Assembly (NCBI RefSeq): GCF_001514215.1
Contig: NZ_KQ948876.1
Span: 41,812-105,811 of the forward strand
Reading direction: 5' to 3'
Source: Streptomyces bungoensis
Lineage (GTDB): Bacteria > Actinomycetota > Actinomycetes > Streptomycetales > Streptomycetaceae
Length of the DNA: 64,000 nucleotides
Under the pieces are notes generated by a model that saw only the letters and a list, made by a program, of their open reading frames with translations, was not told the origin of the DNA and made no database searches. Numbering within the stretch: position 1 is the stretch's first letter; every line of letters begins with the position of its first letter. The position numbers and the translations under genes were made by a program. Positions 8,030-18,125 of the stretch are shown here, piece after piece.

Positions 8030-9868
8030 ATGTCTGTCAGGATAGATGGGGAAATGTCGGGCGGGGTTCCGAGCCGATCAAGCCGGGCGCGGCGCGTGTT
8101 GCGCGGCCCACGCCCCGAGGCCGTCCCCGCCCTGGTCGCCAGGGCGTGCGCCCTCGTGGGCGTACTGGACATCGCCGCGGGCGTGTTCCCGCGCTTCCGC
8201 CACAGCCGGATGCACGCCATGGCCGAGGTGCTGCCCGGCTCCTTCGGGCCCTTCGCCGCGGCGCTCTCGCTCAGCGCCGGAGTGCTGTTGCTGTTGCTCG
8301 CGCACGGGCTCAAACGGCGCAAGCGCCGGGCGTGGCGCGCCGCCGTCGCGCTCCTGCCGGCCGGCGCGGCCGCCCAGTTCGTCTACCGGCACTCGCCCCT
8401 CGGCATGCTGATCTCGGTGGCCCTGCTGGTGCCCCTGCTGCGCCACCGCGACGAGTTCGCGGCCCTGCCCGACCCGCGCAGCCGCTGGCGGGCACTCGCC
8501 AACTTCGTCCTCATGAGCGCCGGTTCCCTCGCGCTCGGCCTGGTCATCGTCAGCGTCCACCCGGACCGCACCATCGGCGACCCGAGTCTGGCCGACCGGC
8601 TCACCCACGTCCTGTACGGCCTGTTCGGCTTCGAGGGCCCCGTGGACTACGCCGGCAACACCTCCTGGACGGTCGCCTTCTCGCTCGGCGCCCTCGGCTG
8701 GATCACCGTGGCCACCACGAGCTACCTGGCCTTCCGCCCCGAACACCCGGCCGCCCGCCTCACCGAGGAGGACGAGGCCCAGTTGCGCGCCCTGCTGGAC
8801 AAGCACGGCCGCCGCGACTCCCTCGGCCACTTCGCGCTGCGCCGCGACAAGGCGGTCGTCTTCTCCCCCAGCGGCAAGGCGGCGGTCACCTACCGCGTCG
8901 TCTCCGGCGTCATGCTCGCCAGCGGCGACCCGATCGGCGACGTCGAGGCCTGGCCGGGCGCCATCGAGCGCTTCATGGACGAGGCCAAGGCGCACTCCTG
9001 GACCCCGGCCGTCATGGGCTGCTCGGAGACCGGCGGTGAGGTGTGGACCCGCGAGACCGGCCTCGACGCCCTGGAACTGGGCGACGAGGCGGTGGTGGAC
9101 GTGGCGGATTTCTCGCTCGCCGGACGCGCGATGCGCAACGTGCGCCAGATGGTCAAGCGCATCGAGCGGGCCGGCTACGAAACCCGGGTACGGCGCATCC
9201 GTGACCTCGGCGAGGCCGAGCTGGAGCGCATCCGCCGGGCCGCCGAGGACTGGCGCGGCACCGACACCGAGCGCGGCTTCTCCATGGCGCTCGGCCGCAT
9301 CGGCGACCCCGCCGACGGCGACTGCCTGATCGCCACGGCCCACAAGACCGACGAGCACCCCGGCGAGTACGGCGACCTGAAGGCGATCCTGCACTTCGTG
9401 CCCTGGGGCACCGACGGCGTCTCACTGGACCTGATGCGCCGCGACCGCAGCGCCGACCCCGGTATGAACGAACTACTCATCGTCGCCGCCCTGCAGGCCG
9501 CCCCGAAGTTCGGCATCACACGCGTCTCGCTGAACTTCGCGATGTTCCGCTCCGCCCTCGCGCGCGGGGAGAAGATCGGCGCCGGTCCGGTGCTGCGCGC
9601 CTGGCGGGGGCTGCTGGTGTTCCTCTCCCGGTGGTTCCAGATCGAGTCGCTGTACAAGTTCAACGCCAAGTTCCAGCCGCGCTGGGAACCCCGCTTCGTC
9701 GTCTACCGCGCCTCCGCCGACCTGCCCCGCATCGGCTTCGCCGCCATGCAGGCCGAGGGGTTCGTCGACCTCGCCCTGCCGCTGCCGCGCTTCCTGCGCC
9801 GGCGCCGGGCGGCCGCGCAGCGGCCCTGCGCGCACGCGGTCGCGGAGCGCGACGTCCGGGCGGCCTGA
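8030..9868 (+). CDS. Aminoacyl-phosphatidylglycerol synthase-like membrane protein (DUF2156)
   Basis: This 612-residue integral membrane protein has about six hydrophobic segments in the first 230 residues. A C-terminal DUF2156 domain of the MprF/LysX transferase type follows, with blocks such as VMLASGDPIGDVEAW, MRNVRQMVKRIERAGYE and VSLNFAMFRSAL. Proteins of this family move Lys or Ala from aminoacyl-tRNA to phosphatidylglycerol, lowering membrane charge and giving tolerance to cationic peptides. There is no fused lysyl-tRNA synthetase domain, unlike LysX. The ATG at 8030 has GGGA upstream; a second in-frame ATG at 8054 is possible. The divergent neighbour is a membrane hydrolase. Confidence 0.8.
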   Translation: MSVRIDGEMSGGVPSRSSRARRVLRGPRPEAVPALVARACALVGVLDIAAGVFPRFRHSRMHAMAEVLPGSFGPFAAALSLSAGVLLLLLAHGLKRRKRRAWRAAVALLPAGAAAQFVYRHSPLGMLISVALLVPLLRHRDEFAALPDPRSRWRALANFVLMSAGSLALGLVIVSVHPDRTIGDPSLADRLTHVLYGLFGFEGPVDYAGNTSWTVAFSLGALGWITVATTSYLAFRPEHPAARLTEEDEAQLRALLDKHGRRDSLGHFALRRDKAVVFSPSGKAAVTYRVVSGVMLASGDPIGDVEAWPGAIERFMDEAKAHSWTPAVMGCSETGGEVWTRETGLDALELGDEAVVDVADFSLAGRAMRNVRQMVKRIERAGYETRVRRIRDLGEAELERIRRAAEDWRGTDTERGFSMALGRIGDPADGDCLIATAHKTDEHPGEYGDLKAILHFVPWGTDGVSLDLMRRDRSADPGMNELLIVAALQAAPKFGITRVSLNFAMFRSALARGEKIGAGPVLRAWRGLLVFLSRWFQIESLYKFNAKFQPRWEPRFVVYRASADLPRIGFAAMQAEGFVDLALPLPRFLRRRRAAAQRPCAHAVAERDVRAA

Positions 9869-10038
9869 CGGCTGCCCGGCACCGCCCCGGGAACGACTCC
9901 GCCGGGGGCCGGCGGGGTCCCGGCGGCACCCCCTCGGGCCCCGGCCCGACCCCCGGCAGGCCCGGGCGGACGCCCCACCCCCTCCAGCAAGGTGGCCTCC
10001 GCCCGGGCCGCGGCACGTGTGCGGACCCGCCCTGGGCC

Positions 10039-10044
10039 TACGCT
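10039..10044 (+). promoter_or_regulatory. Candidate leaderless -10 hexamer for folP (TACGCT)
   Basis: TACGCT is followed by six bases and the folP ATG at 10051. There is no Shine-Dalgarno sequence, and the hexamer is identical to those at 3382 and, on the other strand, at 46357-46362. Confidence 0.5.
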
Positions 10045-10050
10045 GAACGT

Positions 10051-10953
10051 ATGAACAACCTCAGCGGGCGCGGCCAGGTGGCGGGCCTTCCGGCATGGGA
10101 CCGGTGCGCGGTCATGGGAGTCGTCAACGTGACCCCCGATTCCTTCTCCGACGGGGGCCGCTGGTTCGACACCACCGCCGCCGTCAAGCGCGGACTGGAC
10201 CTGGTCGCCGAGGGCGCGGACCTGGTCGACGTCGGCGGCGAGTCCACCCGCCCCGGCGCCACCCGCGTCGACGAGGCCGAAGAGCTCAGGCGCGTCGTCC
10301 CGGTCGTCCGCGGCCTGGCCTCCGAAGGCGTCGTCGTCTCCGTCGACACCATGCGCGCCTCCGTCGCCGAGCAGTCCCTCGCGGCGGGCGCCGCCCTCGT
10401 CAACGACGTCAGCGGCGGCCTCGCCGACCCCGCGATGATCCCCGCGGTCGCCGCGGCCGGCGCCCCCTTCGTCGTCATGCACTGGCGCGGCTACCTCCAG
10501 GGCGGCAACGTCAAGGGCGTCTTCGAGGACGTCGTCGCCGAAGTCGTCGACGAACTGCGCGCGCGCGTGGAGGCCGTCCTGGCGGGCGGCATCGCCCCCG
10601 ACCGCATCGTCGTCGACCCCGGCCTCGGCTTCTCCAAGGAGGCCGAGCACGACCTCGCCCTCCTCGCCCACCTCGACCGCCTGCACGCCCTCGGCCACCC
10701 GCTGCTCGTCGCCGCCTCCCGCAAGCGGTTCCTCGGCCGCGTCCTCGCCGGACCCGAGGGCGCTCCCCCGCCGGCCCGGGAGCGCGACGCCGCCACCGCG
10801 GCCGTCTCCGCGCTCGCCGCGCACGCCGGCGCATGGGCCGTGCGCGTCCACGAGGTGCGCGCCACCGCGGACGCCGTACGCGTCGCACGCGCCGTGGAAG
10901 GGGCGCGCACCGCCGCCTCAGCGCAGGCGCCCGGCGCGGAAGGAGCCCGGTGA
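10051..10953 (+). CDS. folP: Dihydropteroate synthase
   Basis: FolP joins 6-hydroxymethyl-dihydropterin diphosphate to p-aminobenzoate to make dihydropteroate, and it is the sulfonamide target. The 300-residue TIM-barrel protein shows both PROSITE-type signatures: GVVNVTPDSFSDGG (about residues 24-37) and DVGGESTRPGA (about 60-70). It also has NDVSGG and the phosphate-binding ASRKRFLGRVL near residue 226. It heads a folate cluster: its TGA overlaps the GTG of an NTF2-like gene, and folB and folK follow. The ATG at 10051 gives a protein of normal length and has a leaderless-type -10 element. Confidence 0.97.
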   Translation: MNNLSGRGQVAGLPAWDRCAVMGVVNVTPDSFSDGGRWFDTTAAVKRGLDLVAEGADLVDVGGESTRPGATRVDEAEELRRVVPVVRGLASEGVVVSVDTMRASVAEQSLAAGAALVNDVSGGLADPAMIPAVAAAGAPFVVMHWRGYLQGGNVKGVFEDVVAEVVDELRARVEAVLAGGIAPDRIVVDPGLGFSKEAEHDLALLAHLDRLHALGHPLLVAASRKRFLGRVLAGPEGAPPPARERDAATAAVSALAAHAGAWAVRVHEVRATADAVRVARAVEGARTAASAQAPGAEGAR

Positions 10954-11489
10954 GCGCCCCCCATACGGACGTCGAACAGGTGGAGGCCGCCAACACGGCC
11001 TTCTACGAGGCGATGGAGCGCGGTGACTTCGAGGAGCTCTCCTCCTTCTGGCTGACCCCCTCCGACCTGGGCGTCGACGAGGAGTACCACGACCCCGCCG
11101 ACACCGGGGTGATCTCCTGCGTGCACCCCGGCTGGCCCGTGCTCACCGGCCGCGGCGAGGTTCTGCGCTCGTACGCGCTGATCATGGCGAACACCGACTA
11201 CATCCAGTTCTTCCTGACCGACGTGCACGTCTCCGTCACCGGCGACACCGCCGTCGTGACCTGCACCGAGAACATCCTCAGCGGCGGGCCCGCCCCGCAG
11301 GAGGGCGAGGAGCTCGGTCCCCTGGTCGGGCAGCTCGTGGTCGCCACCAACGTGTTCCGCCGCACCCCCCTCGGCTGGAAGCTCTGGTCGCACCACGCCT
11401 CACCCGTCCTGGCCGAGACCGACGAAGAGGAAGAAGAGGGACCGGACGGGATCAACGGGGTGGATCCGGACGAGAATCCGCTCGCCTGA
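10950..11489 (+). CDS. NTF2/SnoaL-like protein in the folate operon
   Basis: This 179-residue protein has an NTF2-like cone fold, judged from the N-terminal helix pattern (VEAANTAFYEAMERGDFEEL), HPGWPVLTGRGEVLRSY, and the closing strand-rich part ending in GWKLWSHHASPV. A very acidic tail follows (five consecutive glutamates). It is translationally coupled to folP by GTGA, so it is made together with folate enzymes. The enzymatic role, if any, is unknown. It could be a stability factor or a missing step such as dihydroneopterin triphosphate dephosphorylation, but nothing in the sequence proves this. The start is set by the overlap. Confidence 0.75.
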   Translation: MSAPHTDVEQVEAANTAFYEAMERGDFEELSSFWLTPSDLGVDEEYHDPADTGVISCVHPGWPVLTGRGEVLRSYALIMANTDYIQFFLTDVHVSVTGDTAVVTCTENILSGGPAPQEGEELGPLVGQLVVATNVFRRTPLGWKLWSHHASPVLAETDEEEEEGPDGINGVDPDENPLA

Positions 11490-11571
11490 GCGATCCCGCA
11501 CCCCGCGGGGACCAACAAGTGGTTGGAATCACGAGCCCCGGGGTAGGAGCCGCTACCAAACCCTGACGCGT

Positions 11572-11597
11572 CCGGGTTTCCCTGGGGAAACACCCGG
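11572..11597. terminator. Hairpin downstream of folP/NTF2-like pair
   Basis: The region CCGGGTTTCCC ... GGGAAACACCCGG forms an imperfect stem with a two-base bulge. It lies 80 bases after the NTF2-like stop and 140 before folB. It could be a weak terminator or a folded leader element. No T-run follows. Confidence 0.35.
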
Positions 11598-11738
11598 TGA
11601 ACCCTCCGGAACCCGGCCCGGACCCGCGCCGCCGTGGCCCGGCCGTGTCAGTGCCCGCAGGTAGATTCGTCCGTGGCCGGTGTGCCGCCCGCACGCGGCA
11701 CCGACCGGCCGTTCCCGACGATTGCAGGAGTGATTCGC

Positions 11739-12098
11739 GTGGATCGTGTCGCGCTGCGCGGCCTGAAGGCCCGCGGGCACCACGGAGTGTTCCCCCGGGA
11801 GCGCGAGGAGGGCCAGACCTTCCTCGTGGACCTCGTCCTCGGGCTGGACACCCGGCCGGCCGCGGCGGACGACGACCTGACGAAGACCGTCCACTACGGC
11901 ATCGTGGCCGAGGAGGTCGTGGCCGTGGTCGAGGGCGAGCCGGTGAACCTCATCGAGACGCTCGCCGAGCGCATCGCCCAGACCTGCCTGAAGCACGACG
12001 GGGTCCAGGAGGTCGAGGTCTGCGTCCACAAGCCCGACGCGCCGATCACCGTCCCCTTCGACGACGTGACCGTCACCATCATCCGGAGCCGAGCATGA
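11739..12098 (+). CDS. folB: Dihydroneopterin aldolase
   Basis: FolB converts 7,8-dihydroneopterin to 6-hydroxymethyl-dihydropterin and glycolaldehyde. The 119-residue protein has the usual size and opens with DRVALRGLKARGHHGVFPRERE. It keeps the substrate-binding glutamate in NLIETLAERIA and the lysine of VCVHKPDAPI. The GTG start at 11739 has GGAG eight bases upstream and begins right at the family's conserved N-terminus; the longer open frame upstream is noncoding leader. Its last bases overlap the folK start (ATGA). Confidence 0.95.
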   Translation: MDRVALRGLKARGHHGVFPREREEGQTFLVDLVLGLDTRPAAADDDLTKTVHYGIVAEEVVAVVEGEPVNLIETLAERIAQTCLKHDGVQEVEVCVHKPDAPITVPFDDVTVTIIRSRA

Positions 12099-12706
12099 CC
12101 CGACCGTTCCTCCCGGGGCACAGCGACCCCACCGTCCAGCCGGTCCCCGCCTCCGTCGTCGAGCAGGTCGACGCCGCCGACACGACGCTCAGCAACCCCA
12201 AGCCCGCCGTCATCTCCATCGGCTCCAACCTCGGCAACCGGCTGGAGACCCTCCAGGGAGCCGTCGACGCCCTGGAGGACACGCCCGGCGTGCGCGTGAA
12301 GGCCGTGTCGCCGGTGTACGAGACCGAGCCGTGGGGCGTCGAGCCGGGCAGCCAGCCGTCGTACTTCAACGCGGTGGTCGTCCTGAAGACGACCCTCCCG
12401 CCGTCCTCCCTGCTCGAGCGCGCGCACGCCGTCGAGGAGGCCTTCAACCGGGTCCGCGACGAGCGCTGGGGTCCGCGCACCCTGGACGTCGACATCGTCG
12501 CCTACGCCGGTGTCACCTCCGACGACCCGCGCCTGACCCTCCCCCACCCGCGCGCCCACGAGCGCGCCTTCGTGCTCGCCCCCTGGCACGACGTGGACCC
12601 GCAGGCCCAGCTGCCCGGCCGCGGCACGGTGGCCGACCTGCTGTCGGCCGTCACCCGCGACGGCGTGGAAGCCCGGCGGGACCTGGAACTCCGACTGCCC
12701 GAGTAG
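12095..12706 (+). CDS. folK: 6-hydroxymethyl-dihydropterin pyrophosphokinase
   Basis: HPPK transfers pyrophosphate from ATP to hydroxymethyl-dihydropterin, giving the FolP substrate. The 203-residue protein has GSNLGNRLETL, the pterin loop SPVYETEPWG, and the signature FNRVRDERWGPRTLDVDIV, whose two aspartates bind the Mg ions. A 36-residue N-terminal extension (MTRPFLPGHS...) precedes the usual domain start. The ATG overlaps the folB stop, so the two are translationally coupled. Confidence 0.95.
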   Translation: MTRPFLPGHSDPTVQPVPASVVEQVDAADTTLSNPKPAVISIGSNLGNRLETLQGAVDALEDTPGVRVKAVSPVYETEPWGVEPGSQPSYFNAVVVLKTTLPPSSLLERAHAVEEAFNRVRDERWGPRTLDVDIVAYAGVTSDDPRLTLPHPRAHERAFVLAPWHDVDPQAQLPGRGTVADLLSAVTRDGVEARRDLELRLPE

Positions 12707-12764
12707 CCGTTAAGGTCAACACGAGCACGGTCCGGGAGCGGCCCGGGGGAGCTGAAGGGACACC

Positions 12765-13253
12765 GTGAAACAGCTGCGCATCAGGGTGCTGGCCGGCGTG
12801 TTCGTCGTGGCCGGGATCCTCTCCTGGGCGGGCGCCCGCCTCTGGAACTCGATCGGGACCCTGCCCAGCGTCCCCCTGGCCGCCCCCGTCGTCCTCGCCC
12901 TGATCGCCGTGGTGCTCCTCGCCACGGCCCTCTCGCTGCGCGCCCGCTTCAAGGCCCAGCGCGAGCGGCGCCCCGGGGCCAAGGGCGTCGACCCCCTGAT
13001 GGCGGCCCGCGCGGTCGTCTTCGGCCAGGCCAGCGCCCTGGTGGCAGCCCTGGTCGCCGGCATGTACGGCGGCACCGGGGTCTTCCTCCTGGAACTCCTC
13101 GACATCCCGGCCCGCCGCGACCAGGCCTTCTACGCCGGCTTCTCGGTCCTCGCCGGCATCGCCGTGATAGCGGCGGCCCTGTTCCTCGAACGCGTCTGCC
13201 GCCTCCCCGAGGACGACGACGAGAACCACCCGGGGACCGAGCCGGTGGCCTGA
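12765..13253 (+). CDS. DUF3180 four-helix membrane protein
   Basis: This 162-residue integral membrane protein has four hydrophobic helices (about residues 8-27, 37-57, 82-104 and 119-140). It matches the DUF3180 family, which in actinobacteria typically follows folK. It has a clear ribosome site (GAAGGGA) five bases before the GTG. Its function is unknown. It ends convergently with folE, 20 bp away. Confidence 0.8.
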   Translation: MKQLRIRVLAGVFVVAGILSWAGARLWNSIGTLPSVPLAAPVVLALIAVVLLATALSLRARFKAQRERRPGAKGVDPLMAARAVVFGQASALVAALVAGMYGGTGVFLLELLDIPARRDQAFYAGFSVLAGIAVIAAALFLERVCRLPEDDDENHPGTEPVA

Positions 13254-13273
13254 CCCACCGGTGCGCCGTAGGG

Positions 13274-13879
13274 TCAGCCCGCCATGATGAGGCTCATCGC
13301 CTCGTTCCGCGTCGCCGCGTCCCGCAGCTGACCGCGGACGGCCGAGGTGATGGTCTTGGCGCCCGGCTTGCGGATCCCGCGCATCGACATGCACATGTGC
13401 TCGCACTCCACGACCACGATCACGCCGCGAGGCTCGAGGATCTTCATCAGGGAGTCCGCTATCTGCGTCGTCATGCGCTCCTGGACCTGGGGGCGGCGCG
13501 CGTAGACGTCCACGAGACGGGCGAGCTTGGACAGGCCGGTGATCTTGCCCGACACGGACGGGATGTATCCGACGTGGGCGACTCCCCGGAACGGCACCAG
13601 ATGGTGCTCACATGTCGAGTACACCTCGATGTCCTTCACGAGCACCATCTCGTCGTGCCCGAGGTCGAACGTCGTCGTCAGGACGTCCTCCGGCTTCTGC
13701 CACAGGCCCGCGAAGATCTCCCGGTACGCCCGCGCCACCCGCGCCGGCGTCTCCCGCAGGCCCTCGCGGTCCGGGTCCTCACCGACCGCGATCAGCAGCT
13801 CCCGTACGGCGTTCTCGGCGCGCTTCTCGTCGAACTCGCCGATGGTGCCCTCGCCGTCCAGCGTCACCGGGTCGGTCAT
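13274..13879 (-). CDS. folE: GTP cyclohydrolase I
   Basis: FolE opens GTP to dihydroneopterin triphosphate, the first step of folate synthesis. The 201-residue protein shows STCEHHLVPFRGVAHVGYIP (about residues 109-128), whose Cys and His bind zinc, the GLSKLARLVD block, and VVVECEHMCMSMRG with the second zinc cysteine. It lies downstream of ftsH on the same strand, with a hairpin between them. It ends against the fol operon, so both halves of the pathway meet tail to tail. Confidence 0.97.
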   Translation of the reverse strand: MTDPVTLDGEGTIGEFDEKRAENAVRELLIAVGEDPDREGLRETPARVARAYREIFAGLWQKPEDVLTTTFDLGHDEMVLVKDIEVYSTCEHHLVPFRGVAHVGYIPSVSGKITGLSKLARLVDVYARRPQVQERMTTQIADSLMKILEPRGVIVVVECEHMCMSMRGIRKPGAKTITSAVRGQLRDAATRNEAMSLIMAG

Positions 13880-13923
13880 CTGATGCCTCGTTCCTGTGCG
13901 TCTTGCTCGCGGGCATACCGAAA

Positions 13924-13961
13924 TGCCACGCCCCCCAGGCTAGAACCTGGGGGGCGTGGCA
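13924..13961 (-). terminator. Hairpin between ftsH and folE
   Basis: A perfect 16-bp stem (TGCCACGCCCCCCAGG and complement) with a 6-base loop lies between the ftsH stop (13992) and the folE start (13879). On the minus strand it is followed by ATTT. It probably ends or attenuates ftsH transcription before folE. Confidence 0.8.
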
Positions 13962-13991
13962 ATCATTCCGGGCCTGTTGGCCGGAAAGTGA

Positions 13992-16031
<2,040 letters not shown>

Positions 16032-16226
16032 CCATACGGAGCGGTGCCGCCCCGTCCCTCCTGCCATAGTGAGTTTGATAAGACAGTTCTTCTGACGGTA
16101 CCCCAGCATCGTGGTCCAAAGCCGCACGGAGCGGCGTGGACGGCCGGCAATCCCGTCTCTGCATGCTCCAACGCGGAGAGACCCGCTGGGGTTCCCGAGC
16201 GTCTCGGAAGAGCCGGCCCTGTGGGC

Positions 16227-16787
16227 TCAGCCGCCGTAGACGTGGGGCGCGAGCGTACCGACGAACGGCAGGTTGCGGTACTTCTCGGCGTAGTCGAGGC
16301 CGTAGCCGACGACGAACTCGTTCGGGATGTCGAAGCCGACCCACTCGACGTCGATGGCGACCTTGGCGGCGTCCGGCTTGCGCAGCAGCGTGCACACCTT
16401 GAGGGAGGCGGGCTCGCGCGAGCCGAGGTTGTTGATCAGCCAGGACAGGGTCAGGCCGGAGTCGATGATGTCCTCGACGATCAGGACGTGCCTGCCCTTG
16501 ATGTCGGTGTCGAGGTCCTTGAGGATGCGGACGACACCGGAGGACTGGGTGCCCGCGCCGTAGGAGGACACGGCCATCCAGTCCATGGTGACGGGGGTGG
16601 ACAGCGCCCGGGCGAGGTCCGCCATGACCATCACGGCGCCCTTGAGGACGCCGACGATGAGCAGGTCCTTGTCCGCGTATTCCGCGTCGATCTTCGCGGC
16701 CAGCTCGGCCAGCTTCGCGTCGATCTCTTCCTTGGTGATGAGTACCTGCTTGAGGTCGGCACCCATGTCTTTCGCGTCCACCCGCAT
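16227..16787 (-). CDS. hpt: Hypoxanthine phosphoribosyltransferase
   Basis: This enzyme salvages hypoxanthine and guanine with PRPP to form IMP and GMP. The 186-residue protein contains the PRPP-binding motif VLIVEDIIDSGLTL and the early block LIVGVLKGAVMVMADL. It also has the active-site flexible loop region (MDWMAVSSYGAGTQSSG) and the closing EFVVGYGLDYAEKYRNLP. It sits in the conserved tilS-hpt-ftsH order. The start MRVDAK at 16787 gives the standard length; the frame is open further to 16832 without a start signal. Confidence 0.96.
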   Translation of the reverse strand: MRVDAKDMGADLKQVLITKEEIDAKLAELAAKIDAEYADKDLLIVGVLKGAVMVMADLARALSTPVTMDWMAVSSYGAGTQSSGVVRILKDLDTDIKGRHVLIVEDIIDSGLTLSWLINNLGSREPASLKVCTLLRKPDAAKVAIDVEWVGFDIPNEFVVGYGLDYAEKYRNLPFVGTLAPHVYGG

Positions 16788-16874
16788 CACTTTCGGTCGT
16801 CCCGCACTTACGGCCGCTGGTACTACGGCCACCGGCTGCCCGGCCCACCGGAGGGTCTCTCCGGGGGTCGCGAT

Positions 16875-17933
16875 TCAGCCTTGCCGAATCACCAGTCTGC
16901 CACCCTGGCGCCGGGCGACGACTTTGCCCGGGAGATTGATGGCCTTCTGGCCGCGCCAGCCGGTGATCAGCCGGTCGACTTCCTCGATGTGCCGGGCGAA
17001 GAGGGATCCGGCGGGGGCGCCGGCCTCGATGGCGGCGCGGCGCAGGATGCGGCGGCGTACGGCGGCCGGCAGGGCGTAGAGCTTGGCGCACTCCAGCAGG
17101 CCCGCGGCGTCGCGTACGGAGGCCTCGGCCTGGCCGGCCCAGGCGTCGAGGGCGTCGGCGTCGTCGCGGGAGAGCCGGGCGGTGCGGGCGAGGGCTTCCA
17201 CGACGCCTTTGCCGAGGGCCTTCTCGAGGGCGGGCAGGCCCTCGTGCCGGAGCCGGGAGCGGGTGTAGGCCGGGTCGGCGTTGTGCGGGTCGTCCCAGAC
17301 CGGCAGGGACTGGACCATGCAGGCCTTGCGGGCGGTCTGCCGGTCGATGTGCAGGAACGGGCGCCGGTAACGGCCGCCGGCCCCCGAGACCGCGGCCATG
17401 CCGGACAGGGAGCGGATGCCGGAGCCGCGGGCGAGGCCGAGCAGGACGGTTTCGGCCTGGTCGTCGCGGGTGTGGCCGAGCAGGACCGCGGCGGCGCCGT
17501 GGCGTTCGGCGGCGGCGTCGAGGGCGGCGTAGCGGGCGTCGCGCGCGGCGGCCTCGGGTCCGCCTTCGCGGCCGACGCGCACCGTGACGGACTCGGCGGG
17601 GTCGAGACCGAGGCCGCGCAGCCGGAGGACGACCTCGTCGGCGCGCAGGTCGGACCCGGCCTGGAGGCCGTGGTCGACGGTGACGCCGCCGGCGCGGATG
17701 CCGAGCCGGGGGGCCTCGAAGGCGAGGGCGGAGGCGAGCGCCATGGAGTCGGCGCCGCCGGAGCACGCGACGAGCACGAGCGGGGAGGGGGGCCGCTCGG
17801 CCGGGGCGTCCTGGCCGGGGGCGCGCCGGGTGCGCCCGGGGGCGTCGAGGGCGCAGCCGTGGTCGGTGAGGATGTCGTGGAGGACGCGGCGGACCGCCAG
17901 GCGTATCGCCGCGACCGCAGGATGGGGACCCAT
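16875..17933 (-). CDS. tilS: tRNA(Ile)-lysidine synthetase
   Basis: TilS attaches lysine to C34 of the CAU-anticodon tRNA-Ile so that it reads AUA. The 352-residue protein has the N-type ATP pyrophosphatase PP-loop SGGADS (residues 58-63), the block LLGHTRDDQAETVLLGLARGSG, and RPFLHIDRQTARKA, then the TilS substrate-binding C-terminal domain. An Arg/Pro-rich stretch (about 28-50) separates the first helix from the PP-loop. It lies upstream of hpt with an 87-base gap, in the order usual for actinobacteria. Confidence 0.95.
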   Translation of the reverse strand: MGPHPAVAAIRLAVRRVLHDILTDHGCALDAPGRTRRAPGQDAPAERPPSPLVLVACSGGADSMALASALAFEAPRLGIRAGGVTVDHGLQAGSDLRADEVVLRLRGLGLDPAESVTVRVGREGGPEAAARDARYAALDAAAERHGAAAVLLGHTRDDQAETVLLGLARGSGIRSLSGMAAVSGAGGRYRRPFLHIDRQTARKACMVQSLPVWDDPHNADPAYTRSRLRHEGLPALEKALGKGVVEALARTARLSRDDADALDAWAGQAEASVRDAAGLLECAKLYALPAAVRRRILRRAAIEAGAPAGSLFARHIEEVDRLITGWRGQKAINLPGKVVARRQGGRLVIRQG

Positions 17934-18125
17934 GTCCGGTTCCCTTCATGAAGTTTCCGGGGGGTGAGCCCGAAGTCGGTCACTCAGAGTGTGTAGATGG
18001 TGACAGAAGCGGGCCGTTCCCCGAGCATTGCACGCCTACCCATCGCTCACGGTCCCTCGGACGGGTGATTGGTGGGGCGTTCGTCTGCCGTCGGCCGGAT
18101 TCGTTTCACACCCGCCGTGCGGCGC

